DNA of 21,609 bases from an uncultured Chitinophagaceae bacterium. GTDB lineage: Bacteria > Bacteroidota > Bacteroidia > Chitinophagales > Chitinophagaceae. A program made the position numbers and the translations under genes. The DNA is taken from assembly GCA_937900675.1 (NCBI GenBank), contig CALCEA010000002.1, positions 1 to 21,609 on the forward strand, in the 5' to 3' direction. The notes beneath the pieces are model-generated. The model was not told the origin of the DNA, searched no databases, and worked only from the letters and a program-made list of their open reading frames with translations. Positions 1-7,684 of the stretch are shown here, piece by piece. Numbering within the stretch: position 1 is the first letter of the stretch; every line of letters starts with the position of its first letter.

Positions 1-1137
1 TAAAAATGTTTTTCCATTTCCCCCAGGTCCTGTTAATATAACTGGATTTTTTTCATTAATTAAAATATCAATAATTTTATCTCTTATTAAATTGTATTCA
101 TCTTGCATTTGATCAAATTTTTCCATAGTATATATATTTGGGTTATTATATAATACAATATCACTAGATAGATATTCATGAGAATCTTTAATGGAGCAAT
201 ATTCAATATGTTTTTGATTATATGTTGGTATGTCATCTTTTCCACATTTTGGACATGTATAAAACATATCATCATCTTTTCTACGTTTTTCAGCATAATG
301 ATACTCTCCCATATAAATATGTCCAATACCTGTCCCTCCTTGTGGATCAAATACAATGCAATGATAATTTTCCCATTTATTTTTTTTACCCTTTATAATT
401 TCAAGTCTAAATTTACCATAATTCATTGGAATCAATTTTTGAAATTGAGATTTAATTTTACATTTTTTAAATAATTCAAATAAATGATTTATATCTGTGA
501 TTTCTTGATCAACAATTAAATGTTTATATTTTTCAAAGGAACCATCAATTTCCAAACATCTCATCAATACATTTGCTCCACAATGAATAATACCATCATA
601 ATGTATACTTGACAATGTAATCTCTTTATTTCCACGTAGTTGGATTTTTTTATCATTCATTACAATACTTTGAAAAGAAACTGGTTTACCATTTAAAACA
701 CTCTTTATGATAATTTTATAATCAACACTAGAGTCTTCCCCACTTCCAACTGTCTTTGCAAGTTGTTTATTACTTGCATAATTAAAGTATTTTATCAAGT
801 TTGATATAATACTTGTAGCTCCATCATTTTGATTCAAGAAATTAATGTCTTGAGTAAATACATTTGTTTCTTCATTTATACTAGACATTACAAGACTATA
901 TTGTAATTGTTTTATAATTGGATCAATATATAAATTTGTATTGAATGCATTTAGAAACATACGTCCATATTCAGAACTCAACCAATCTCGAATAATAGAT
1001 GGATGTGCATATAAATTTTTATACATTTCTGCCATATTTCCAGATTGTGTATACTTTTGTATACTTGTAAACATATTATTGATATCATCAAATGAAAACT
1101 CTATTTGAGAATTTCCTCCAATTGTCCCATATATCAT
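1..1137 (-). CDS. Zinc-finger/P-loop NTPase, probable helicase (3' end outside window)
   Basis: The reading frame is open from an ATG at 1137 down to the window edge: 379 residues are visible and the C-terminus is missing. The last visible residues carry a Walker A loop, GPGGNGKT, at 370-377, preceded by a strand (PVILT) and a helix containing QDEYNLIRDKIIDIL. About 55-75 residues before it lies a putative C2HC zinc site: C295, C298, H310, C314. The first 280 residues match nothing I recognise. The motor domain would begin near residue 345 and lie mostly beyond the edge. GxGGNGK(S/T) loops occur in SF3/D5-like helicases, while a GPGGxGKT loop with an upstream Q-containing helix also suits SF1 (Pif1/Dda-like) helicases; the fragment does not decide. 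An in-frame TGA lies upstream of the ATG, supporting this start. It diverges from the gene at 1150 across 12 bp. The P-loop is certain; helicase function is inferred. Confidence 0.75.
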   Translation of the reverse strand, partial: MIYGTIGGNSQIEFSFDDINNMFTSIQKYTQSGNMAEMYKNLYAHPSIIRDWLSSEYGRMFLNAFNTNLYIDPIIKQLQYSLVMSSINEETNVFTQDINFLNQNDGATSIISNLIKYFNYASNKQLAKTVGSGEDSSVDYKIIIKSVLNGKPVSFQSIVMNDKKIQLRGNKEITLSSIHYDGIIHCGANVLMRCLEIDGSFEKYKHLIVDQEITDINHLFELFKKCKIKSQFQKLIPMNYGKFRLEIIKGKKNKWENYHCIVFDPQGGTGIGHIYMGEYHYAEKRRKDDDMFYTCPKCGKDDIPTYNQKHIEYCSIKDSHEYLSSDIVLYNNPNIYTMEKFDQMQDEYNLIRDKIIDILINEKNPVILTGPGGNGKTFL

Positions 1138-1149
1138 ATTTGCGCCGCG
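1138..1149. promoter_or_regulatory. 12-bp GC-rich divergent intergenic spacer
   Basis: The whole space between two divergent ATGs is ATTTGCGCCGCG. The CG-rich core (GCGCCGCG) is striking in a window where nearly every other intergenic spacer is almost pure A/T. It includes ATTTGC, which also occurs just before three other starts. Both promoters must overlap this spacer or the coding sequences beside it. Confidence 0.35.
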
Positions 1150-2001
1150 ATGAAAAATTGTAGTGTGTGTTGTAAAGAATATTCAACAATGAACCCTATT
1201 GAAACAAAAATGTACACGTTTCTTGATGAAAACGAAAAAGAATGTTTTCGAAATACAAATTATTGTTCTGTGCGTTGCCTCTACACACAGATTGTTACAA
1301 TAGAAACATATTTTAATGAAAATCAATGTTATGTTGCCTCGATTCCAATTGATTTTCTTGAAATGTGCCAATATTGTGGTACTTTTTTTCATCCTTCTGA
1401 ATATTGCCATCAATACGACATTGAAGAGCAAGATATGGAAAATTTTTCAACAGTTGGAAATTTAATTGGAGAATGGACTAAAATATCTGGAAATTTACTC
1501 TATATTATTTGTGGTAAAAATATAGATTTGAAATCTACTATTATTCAATATGATGCAACCATGCAAAAATTGATATCTGAAAATGTAGAGGAAAGATCAC
1601 CATTAATTTATTTTTGGTTTTCTCAAGAATCTTGCAAGGAATTATGCCGACATTTATCTGATACTGAATGTGGAACAATAAATATTAAAAAACAAGTTTT
1701 ATTGGATGCAACTCCAATTTTTAATCCAAATGTAAATGAGGATACAACATCTTATTGCATGCATCAAGCTACTAAAATTCACGAGCCAAATAAAATTTTT
1801 TTTCCATATGATATAACAAGTGAAAATTGTTGGTGGCCAATACAACAAGAAGAATCTGTATTGGAAGAAATTTTTCATGAACCAGAAAATGTAAAATCCA
1901 GTATTTGTTTAAAAGATTATTCATTGGATTCAGTCTACATTTATGAACAAGAAGAATTCCACCCACAAGTCGAGCAAGAAGAAAAAAATGAATACTTGTA
2001 A
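1150..2001 (+). CDS. Cysteine-rich zinc-binding protein, unknown function
   Basis: The protein has 283 residues. The N-terminus has C4-x2-C7 (plus C8), C32 and C39-x3-C43 in the context YCSVRC, an arrangement like TRASH/FCS-type zinc fingers. A second cluster follows, C73-x2-C76 with C86-H87. The rest is acidic and aromatic with scattered Cys and no recognised domain, ending in a Glu-rich tail. A longer frame could begin at a TTG at 1105, but that would lie inside the divergent gene, so the first ATG is preferred. The gene overlaps the next one by 14 bp in another frame. Zinc binding is inferred from spacing; a regulatory or nucleic-acid-binding role is possible but unproven. Confidence 0.75.
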   Translation: MKNCSVCCKEYSTMNPIETKMYTFLDENEKECFRNTNYCSVRCLYTQIVTIETYFNENQCYVASIPIDFLEMCQYCGTFFHPSEYCHQYDIEEQDMENFSTVGNLIGEWTKISGNLLYIICGKNIDLKSTIIQYDATMQKLISENVEERSPLIYFWFSQESCKELCRHLSDTECGTINIKKQVLLDATPIFNPNVNEDTTSYCMHQATKIHEPNKIFFPYDITSENCWWPIQQEESVLEEIFHEPENVKSSICLKDYSLDSVYIYEQEEFHPQVEQEEKNEYL

Positions 2002-2227
2002 ACATTGCCTTGATAATGAAAATATTGTTTTTTACGAAAAGGAATCTTTTCAAAATGTAGACTTTTTCGACATGTATTTATGTATTGCCTGTTTTTATAC
2101 AGAGCAAGCTATTTTTCATTCATATAAAGCATATGTTGCTCGAGTTGAAAGATTTGCCAATATTCATTGCCCAGATATATTTAAAGACAAGTATACAATT
2201 ACAATTGAATTTAATAGTAAAGATTAA
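1988..2227 (+). CDS. Small zinc-ribbon-like protein
   Basis: The protein has 79 residues with two CxxC knuckles, C4-x2-C7 and C32-x2-C35, the layout of a zinc ribbon, followed by a helical, charged tail. An in-frame ATG at 1943 would add a lysine-rich extension fully inside the upstream gene. I prefer 1988, which places the first knuckle directly after Met and gives a 14-bp overlap. The gene ends on a TTAA whose other strand holds the stop of the convergent gene. It may be co-transcribed with the upstream cysteine-rich gene. Function is unknown; transcription-factor-like or host-modulating roles are both possible. Confidence 0.7.
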   Translation: MNTCKHCLDNENIVFYEKESFQNVDFFDMYLCIACFYTEQAIFHSYKAYVARVERFANIHCPDIFKDKYTITIEFNSKD

Positions 2228-2943
2228 CTTGTTTGATTTGCACCTAATGCTACATCTGTATCCATTGGTAATGTAACTGTATTATTTATTTCTATTGCAT
2301 CAATTTCCATTGGTATTGTTGTAGGCGCACTTGTATCTATTGTATCTTGATTTTCATAGACTTCTCCTTTACCTGTTTCTTGAGCATTGACTGCTGGATT
2401 TTCTCCTCTTTCTAGACCACTATCGCGAGCTTCTAATGAATCACCAACATTATGTTGTGTAGCCACTTGTGCAGATAATTCTGCAACTTGACCATCAATA
2501 ACATGACGACCATGAGGACCTTGAGCAGAATGTTGATCAATGTTTTGTCCTTCAAACATGTACAGATTATCCATGGTAGATTGTTTGTATTGATTGAAAT
2601 TATCCTCTTCAAACCCAGTATTATTATGAATTCTAAATCCATTTAATCCGCCCAATATTTCTTCATAATTTAATATAGCAACATCTATATTTTTCATTGG
2701 GTAATCTGTCAAACCCCAATTATGCACTAGAGCATCATTTTCAGCAGATGCATCACCTACCATCACATCTAATTGGGGAAATAATGGTAAAGCCCCTCTT
2801 GCATGTTGATTGGTATCATATCGAATACTTTTAAATCCTTGTGATTCAACTCCTTGCTCATACCATGAATTTAAACTTCCAATACCAGATTCATACAAGA
2901 TATGTTTTTTTGGTGTTTTTTCTATAGGAAAAGAAGGCTCCAT
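2224..2943 (-). CDS. Unknown 239-aa protein, candidate virion or morphogenesis factor
   Basis: The N-terminal half (residues 1-125) looks folded, with aromatic and hydrophobic residues such as GIGSLNSWYEQG and HNWGLTDYPMKN. The second half is low-complexity, rich in Gln, Glu, Asp, Asn and Thr and probably disordered. The C-terminus has a weak internal repeat: IPMEIDAIE then LPMDTDVAL. No signal peptide, membrane segment or catalytic motif was recognised. The AT-rich upstream sequence (ATATTTTTATAATAAAA before the ATG) resembles the spacers of the six-gene array and MCP leader, which suggests late expression. It lies directly downstream of the packaging ATPase on the same strand, 23 bp apart. 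An adenain-type protease was considered but no convincing His/Asp/Cys triad was found. Confidence 0.75.
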   Translation of the reverse strand: MEPSFPIEKTPKKHILYESGIGSLNSWYEQGVESQGFKSIRYDTNQHARGALPLFPQLDVMVGDASAENDALVHNWGLTDYPMKNIDVAILNYEEILGGLNGFRIHNNTGFEEDNFNQYKQSTMDNLYMFEGQNIDQHSAQGPHGRHVIDGQVAELSAQVATQHNVGDSLEARDSGLERGENPAVNAQETGKGEVYENQDTIDTSAPTTIPMEIDAIEINNTVTLPMDTDVALGANQTS

Positions 2944-2966
2944 TTTTATTATAAAAATATATTTAA
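2944..2966 (-). promoter_or_regulatory. AT-only late-promoter-like leader
   Basis: On the minus strand this spacer includes ATATATTTTTATAATAAAA ending at the ATG of the 239-aa gene. It shares the ATATA-(T)5-A-rich-ATG layout with the spacers of the six-gene array and with the MCP leader. The promoter role is inferred from this recurrence. Confidence 0.35.
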
Positions 2967-3914
2967 TTATCCTCTTCTACGTCTTCCTCTTCTAGACCCT
3001 GCTCCAAGATTATCTGATAATCCATTTAGATATTCTCCATTACTAGATGGCAAGTCTGGAGTCAATAAAAATGGATTTGGTAAGCCAATAGGCGCTAATC
3101 CTTGTTTTTGTTTTTTAGCACTAGGTTTTTTTTGAACGACTGGATTATCCTCAGATTCTGCCCATTGTTCTTCTGTGCCTAATTTTAATTCGATATGTTC
3201 TGGTACTGGACCATATAGATATAAATATTCTATATATCTTCTAGCACTTGAATCTGTAGTTGTAATAACCAATGCGCGATATTGAGTAGATGTAGCTGCT
3301 CCTAAAACAGCTAGCCCTTTTTGTTTTCCACCATATGTAGCTTCTGCTGTTAGGTATTGCTCTGCAATCAATTTACGTTCAACTTCAGATCTAGGATTTG
3401 CAACTACAAATATAGTATCTGCTTGTGTACGAATGATAGGAGGCACACTACCAGAACCAGTAACAACTTGAGATAATATTACAACAGACATTTTTATATG
3501 GCGTCCAGATACTGCTAGTGTATTTAAGCTAGGACAGTGTCGAACAATATTTTCAGAAACACAATCATCAAGTATAATTAAAATAGGTTCTGGTTCACTC
3601 TCTTTACCGTCATGAAATTCTTTAATTGCTGCTTTTTGTTTGCCAACAATTTCACCCAAATCAAATTCAAGCTCGGCAATATTTGGAAATTTTGCTTTTT
3701 TAGGAACAAAGTCATATTGTTCTGGTGATATCTCTGCTGTAGAAGAAAATAGATAGACCTTGTGATTTTCTAATCTATTCTCTAATTCAGAGAGTAAATA
3801 TCGAAGCATGACTGTTTTTCCACTTCTTCGTATACCATAGAAAATAATAAAGAAATTCTCAGGTAGTAGTAAATCTGGATCAAATTCATCTAATCTTGCT
3901 ACTACATCTGCCAT
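2967..3914 (-). CDS. A32-like genome-packaging ATPase (FtsK/HerA superfamily)
   Basis: The protein has 315 residues. Walker A is GIRRSGKT at 27-34, Walker B is ILIILDDC at 111-118, and a VILSQ strand at 145-149 fits the sensor region. This order and the short core match the poxvirus A32-like ATPases that pump DNA into DJR capsids of giant viruses, polinton-like viruses and virophages. After the ATPase core (to about residue 240) comes a Lys/Pro-rich linker and a strongly basic C-terminus ending RRGRRRRG, which may contact DNA or the portal vertex. It sits with MCP and penton on the minus strand in the morphogenesis block. The superfamily call is firm; the basic tail's role is inference. Confidence 0.93.
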   Translation of the reverse strand: MADVVARLDEFDPDLLLPENFFIIFYGIRRSGKTVMLRYLLSELENRLENHKVYLFSSTAEISPEQYDFVPKKAKFPNIAELEFDLGEIVGKQKAAIKEFHDGKESEPEPILIILDDCVSENIVRHCPSLNTLAVSGRHIKMSVVILSQVVTGSGSVPPIIRTQADTIFVVANPRSEVERKLIAEQYLTAEATYGGKQKGLAVLGAATSTQYRALVITTTDSSARRYIEYLYLYGPVPEHIELKLGTEEQWAESEDNPVVQKKPSAKKQKQGLAPIGLPNPFLLTPDLPSSNGEYLNGLSDNLGAGSRRGRRRRG

Positions 3915-3973
3915 TTTTTTAATATGCTTTATACATGATAGATATTATTTCATTTGTCATTTTACATTTTGCC

Positions 3974-4204
3974 ATGTCAAACAACACTCTATTTTCCTTT
4001 TTATCAAACGTTATTACTCAATTGAATCATTTGGAATATTATCTTTCATCGATTGAAGATGCTTCACCTCCTATTGAAAATTTTTATAATGCTGTTGTTG
4101 AATTTAAACAACATGTTGTTGAACAAATTGAAGTGCACAATAATTATTGTTGTAAATGTGAGCAAGGATTTTCAAGAATTTCTTCTTCAGATGATGAATT
4201 TTAA
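3974..4204 (+). CDS. Small acidic protein with C-terminal CxxC
   Basis: The protein has 76 residues, mostly helical (residues 1-55), then CCKC near residues 59-62 and an acidic SSSDDEF end. An in-frame ATG at 3935 would add 13 mostly hydrophobic residues. I prefer the start MSNN because the dUTPase and lipase genes also begin MSN and because 3935 leaves only 20 bp for two divergent promoters. It diverges from the packaging ATPase and converges on thyX. No family is recognised. Confidence 0.6.
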   Translation: MSNNTLFSFLSNVITQLNHLEYYLSSIEDASPPIENFYNAVVEFKQHVVEQIEVHNNYCCKCEQGFSRISSSDDEF

Positions 4205-4211
4205 TTTTTTA

Positions 4212-4829
4212 TTAAATATTAATAAAAATATTTGGTGCAATTGTTTGTAATATTTCATGACATTTGATTGCAATCAATTGTGTCTCTTTTTGAGTTCCAT
4301 TACCACTTCGTAATTGAATAAAATGAATCCAAGAACGTACATTTCCAGTCATATACAAGGTTGTCATGGCAGATTCTGGTAGTAAACATCGTGCTTGTTC
4401 TTTAGCAATCCCCATATCAATTGCTTTATTATATGCATCATAGCATGTATCAAATACAGATTGTTGTAATTTTAAAAATTCTTCATTTACAACATCAGGA
4501 CAATTATCAATAGAATTTTGACGGTTTTGTAAATCTTGAGATCTTGCACGAAATACTTGATAATCATATTCAACAACTGCATATCGTTGTGAAAATTCTT
4601 GAAATGTAAATGAACGATGTCGTAATAATTGTCGAGATATAATTCTTGATGCTTTAATTTCCATGGTTATAAATGCATGCTCAAAAATAGACCAATGTTT
4701 ATTTTTGATACAATATCGTAATAAACCAGTAAATTCATTATTGTTTTGATTTTTAGGATTTGAAACTCGAGCACAAAAGGCAATGTGTCTTTCAAGATCC
4801 GGCGTATAGTTTACGAGTGAGACTTTCAT
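4212..4829 (-). CDS. thyX: Flavin-dependent thymidylate synthase ThyX
   Basis: ThyX methylates dUMP to dTMP using methylenetetrahydrofolate, NADPH and FAD. The protein has 205 residues and carries the ThyX signature RHRx7S exactly: R70-H71-R72 then S80 (RHRSFTFQEFSQRY). Other family features are HWSIFEH at 45-51 (dUMP/FAD contact region), RCLLPESAMTT near 147-157, NVRSWIHF near 163-170 and R174 with the TQKE segment near 179-182. Length is normal for the family. The coding-strand leader reads ATTTGC-A-ATG, matching the leader of the dTMP kinase gene. With the dUTPase and dTMP kinase it gives a route from dUTP to dTDP. ThyX rather than ThyA is also known in chloroviruses. Confidence 0.95.
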   Translation of the reverse strand: MKVSLVNYTPDLERHIAFCARVSNPKNQNNNEFTGLLRYCIKNKHWSIFEHAFITMEIKASRIISRQLLRHRSFTFQEFSQRYAVVEYDYQVFRARSQDLQNRQNSIDNCPDVVNEEFLKLQQSVFDTCYDAYNKAIDMGIAKEQARCLLPESAMTTLYMTGNVRSWIHFIQLRSGNGTQKETQLIAIKCHEILQTIAPNIFINI

Positions 4830-4830
4830 T

Positions 4831-4836
4831 GCAAAT
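4831..4836 (-). promoter_or_regulatory. ATTTGC motif before thyX
   Basis: On the minus strand ATTTGC precedes the thyX ATG by one base, matching tmk. Further upstream is an (AT)n run that may serve as a TATA element. Confidence 0.3.
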
Positions 4837-4859
4837 ACAATAATATATATATATAGAGA

Positions 4860-6923
4860 TTATAAATCTAGTGATTTGGTTATGGAGCCAGTGTTTGAAT
4901 CTATACGTACCATTTGCCAAAAATTTTCATACACTGCAATTTCAAATTCATTATTCTGAACAGTAACCAAAGTAGTTCCACTACTAGCATTATTTTCAGC
5001 ACGATCTTGAAATAAAGTATTTCGATTACAGAATGGGGTCAGATATTGAGCCATATTTTCATCATTCAATACCCACCCTTCCAAAGCATAAAATTCAATA
5101 GTAAGTACTGGATTGTTAATGGTTTGCAAAGCAAGAGAACCAGAATTATAAGTCATATCTTGTGAAAATCCAAATGGAATATGATAGGCGAAAAATGTTT
5201 CAGATTTATCTTTTGATTGTACGTACAATGCTTGATGATTATCACCATACAATCCTGTAGTATTTGTTAATCCAGTTCCTTTTTTCATAGATGATAATGG
5301 ATGATCCCATGAATCTACTAGGATTGCTTCAGCTCCACTTGCTTTATACAATTGCTGACCTGATCCAGTCAATGTAATTTGTTTAATTGGTAGAGTTTGT
5401 GAACAATCTGCAAAACGTTGATATGGTTGATAAATTTGAGGTGCAATACGACGTCGCACAAGTATTGTTATTCCAAATGCTAAATTGTTGCAAGATAATG
5501 ATACATTTACACTTCCTCCACCTAAAACAGTTGAACTTGATAAAAATACTGGATTTTCAGCATACGTATTATATGTTAATAAATTTGCTGGCACATTTGG
5601 TTTATAATTTGCATCACGAATAGCTTGTGATGTTGTATCATGAAAGTTGTGATAATAAGCAATTGCTTCACATGTAAATGTAGTACCAATTTTTAAATTT
5701 GTACCTGTAAAATTATCAGTATTAAAAATTGCATTTGCATGATGACTATTAGTATCACCACCAATCAATTCGAAATTATCATTATTGGCTGTAATAGTAG
5801 TAGTTCCTGGTCCTAATCCAATATCTTGTGCATCATAAATTTCAGCCAATGTACGAATTTTAACATCTACTTCAAGGTTTTCAACAAATCGTGTATCTAA
5901 ATTCATAGAAGTATCTTCAAAAAATGCAAAAAAGCATGGAAAATAACAAGCCCAAGAACGGTTTGTTCCGTATGAATCAGCTTCAGTACGCCCAGCACCA
6001 GATCCTTGTGCAGTTGTGCCAGGCGCAGCAATAATATGAGGTCGAATCATTGAAAGATAACGTTTTTTTACATCCCATGGCATTCGATAAATACGAGCCA
6101 ATGATTCCATTGGATAAATAGTTTGGATAGGGCGATTATGGGTAGATAATGTAATATACTCTGGAAAAATAGCTCCCAAATGTTTTGAAAGATTTGCTTG
6201 CGAGCACCAATCATAAGTAGAAGCAATTCGTTCACCATAAGATTGATCAATTTGATGTGTATTTGAATTTGCAGTTGTAGTAGATGCTAATACTCCACCA
6301 CTAAGTGCATATATTGGGCCTTCTCTTGAAAGATTTGACATTTCTCTTGCTCCAAAATTTCCTCTATTCGCATGGATATTGTTATTACGTGATCGATATC
6401 TAAATGGTACCATACGTGCAGCTCCTTTTGCTGCAATAGTAGCATTTGAAAGATCTACACCTCCAGCAACACGTAACCACATTTGTACCCAAGGATCATT
6501 TGAATCACCTCGACAATTGTTTCCCTCATCAGGTGGAACAAGACCGTGCCACATCCAATTGGCTGTATTTGGTAATCCAGCTCCTGTTCCTGTTCGTTCT
6601 ACACCGACCAATTCTCTTGTATCACTACCTAGAGCATTTAAAGCTGTATTTATAGTTGAAAAAATACTTGTTGGAATAGGAAGATCTGAATTTGTAAATC
6701 GTAATACAAAATTTCGAAGATAACCATATTGCGGAATTTTAAATTTATAACTTTGCCCATAAGATGCAGTACTTCCTCCTTCTGGCGATAATTCAATTTT
6801 ACTAAATGACACGGGTGGAACATTGTCCTTTAAATGTTGAGTAAAGGATTCACTTTTACCTTTTGTTCGTGCAAGTGTACGCACAAGTGGTGATTGAATA
6901 TTACTGTTAATGACAACGTCCAT
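4860..6923 (-). CDS. Double-jelly-roll major capsid protein
   Basis: The protein has 687 residues and is β-rich, with long Gly/Asn/Thr loops and few Cys. An early β-rich segment (SYGQSYKFKIPQYGYL, then NFVLRF) near 54-76 fits the first jelly-roll strands. Around 515-545, IKQITLTGSGQQLYKA and LVDSWDH resemble the second-barrel region of polinton-like MCPs. HIPFG near 581 followed by NSGSLALQTINNPVLTIEF resembles the conserved C-terminal strands, and the protein ends with a hydrophobic strand (YENFWQMVRI). Length suits a DJR hexon. It would trimerise into pseudo-hexameric capsomers. It lies beside thyX and diverges from VLTF3. Its GC content is slightly above its neighbours, as is common for highly expressed capsid genes. 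Assignment is by pattern and context; a structure prediction would settle it. Confidence 0.82.
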   Translation of the reverse strand: MDVVINSNIQSPLVRTLARTKGKSESFTQHLKDNVPPVSFSKIELSPEGGSTASYGQSYKFKIPQYGYLRNFVLRFTNSDLPIPTSIFSTINTALNALGSDTRELVGVERTGTGAGLPNTANWMWHGLVPPDEGNNCRGDSNDPWVQMWLRVAGGVDLSNATIAAKGAARMVPFRYRSRNNNIHANRGNFGAREMSNLSREGPIYALSGGVLASTTTANSNTHQIDQSYGERIASTYDWCSQANLSKHLGAIFPEYITLSTHNRPIQTIYPMESLARIYRMPWDVKKRYLSMIRPHIIAAPGTTAQGSGAGRTEADSYGTNRSWACYFPCFFAFFEDTSMNLDTRFVENLEVDVKIRTLAEIYDAQDIGLGPGTTTITANNDNFELIGGDTNSHHANAIFNTDNFTGTNLKIGTTFTCEAIAYYHNFHDTTSQAIRDANYKPNVPANLLTYNTYAENPVFLSSSTVLGGGSVNVSLSCNNLAFGITILVRRRIAPQIYQPYQRFADCSQTLPIKQITLTGSGQQLYKASGAEAILVDSWDHPLSSMKKGTGLTNTTGLYGDNHQALYVQSKDKSETFFAYHIPFGFSQDMTYNSGSLALQTINNPVLTIEFYALEGWVLNDENMAQYLTPFCNRNTLFQDRAENNASSGTTLVTVQNNEFEIAVYENFWQMVRIDSNTGSITKSLDL

Positions 6924-6961
6924 GCTTTTTTATTTTATAACAAAATATATTTTTTTTCATC
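6924..6961. promoter_or_regulatory. Divergent MCP/VLTF3 promoter region
   Basis: This AT-rich 38-bp spacer lies between two divergent ATGs. On the MCP side it reads AATATATTTTGTTATAAAA then TAAAAAAGC before the ATG, resembling the spacers of the six-gene array. On the VLTF3 side it provides ATATATTTTTTTTC before the ATG. Both promoters must fit here. Confidence 0.4.
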
Positions 6962-7684
6962 ATGCAACAATCAGAAATTGACGCCGCTTGGAAAGATTAT
7001 TATCAATTAAAAATACAAGACAATCAAAAAGAATATGTATTTTCTTATAATTGTATACAATGTAATAGTAATAAATTGGATTATTGTCAACAATACGATG
7101 ATACAATATGTATGGATTGTGGACTAGTTCAACATTTTAATTGTCATTATAAAAGAAATGATATTGAATATTTACCAGATACATTTAATAAAATTAAAAA
7201 AAGCATATATAGACATTATGATTATTTGAATAGAAAATTGGATGAATTGTCATGTGCACGAGTAGTAATAGATTCAATATTAATGAATAGTATATTACAC
7301 GAATTAAATGGCAGTATAGCAGATTCTAGTAAATTGAAAAAAATCTTGAGAAAATTGGGACATAAACAAAAATTTATACAGATACCAACTATATTAAACA
7401 CATTATATCCTAACCAATATCCTCCAATAGTTTTAAATTACCATCAGCGTAAAAAGATTGAGACCATGTTTTTAAGTTATATAGATTCATTTTTTATTCT
7501 AGTCAATGATGGTAAAATAAAAAGAAAGAATTTGCTCAATTATAATTTTGTTTTTTACAAAATATTTTTATATTTAGGTTTTAAAATAATGGCGCATTAT
7601 TTTGAATTACCAAAAGGAAATAAAACACTACTTGCTCATCAAGAAATTTGGGATAAAATTTGTTTATTTAATAAATGGATTTAA
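6962..7684 (+). CDS. VLTF3-like late transcription factor
   Basis: The protein has 240 residues. An N-terminal zinc ribbon has C31-x2-C34 and C50-x2-C53 (CMDCG), followed by FNCHYKRND at 59-67, the usual place of the YKR motif in poxvirus VLTF3 relatives. The C-terminus (188-240) carries the family hallmark RKNLLNYNFVFYKIF, then a leucine-rich stretch and QEIWDKICLFNKW, matching the RKN(F/L)LxYxxVLYK and IWxxIC patterns of giant-virus VLTF3 proteins. These factors direct transcription of late virion genes. Here the gene diverges from MCP and converges with the penton candidate, sharing a TTAA stop. VLTF3 is a hallmark of the giant-virus phylum that also occurs in some smaller DJR viruses. Confidence 0.9.
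   Translation: MQQSEIDAAWKDYYQLKIQDNQKEYVFSYNCIQCNSNKLDYCQQYDDTICMDCGLVQHFNCHYKRNDIEYLPDTFNKIKKSIYRHYDYLNRKLDELSCARVVIDSILMNSILHELNGSIADSSKLKKILRKLGHKQKFIQIPTILNTLYPNQYPPIVLNYHQRKKIETMFLSYIDSFFILVNDGKIKRKNLLNYNFVFYKIFLYLGFKIMAHYFELPKGNKTLLAHQEIWDKICLFNKWI

Noticed and set aside
87..474. Open frames on both strands near the left edge
   Set aside because: They are shadows of the edge-truncated P-loop gene, which reads continuously from 1137 to position 1 with a zinc site and Walker A.
1138..1149. E2F-like cell-cycle promoter site
   Set aside because: TTTGCGCC is close to but does not match the TTTSSCGC consensus, so it is kept only as a GC-rich outlier.
2224..2943. Adenain-like maturation protease for the 239-aa protein
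   Set aside because: HNW and nearby Asp residues exist, but there is no convincing catalytic Cys; the protein appears to contain no suitable Cys-containing motif.
5387..6723. Several plus- and minus-strand open frames inside the MCP gene
   Set aside because: They lie in other frames of a long, well-supported capsid gene, have compositions typical of shadow translations and lack leaders.
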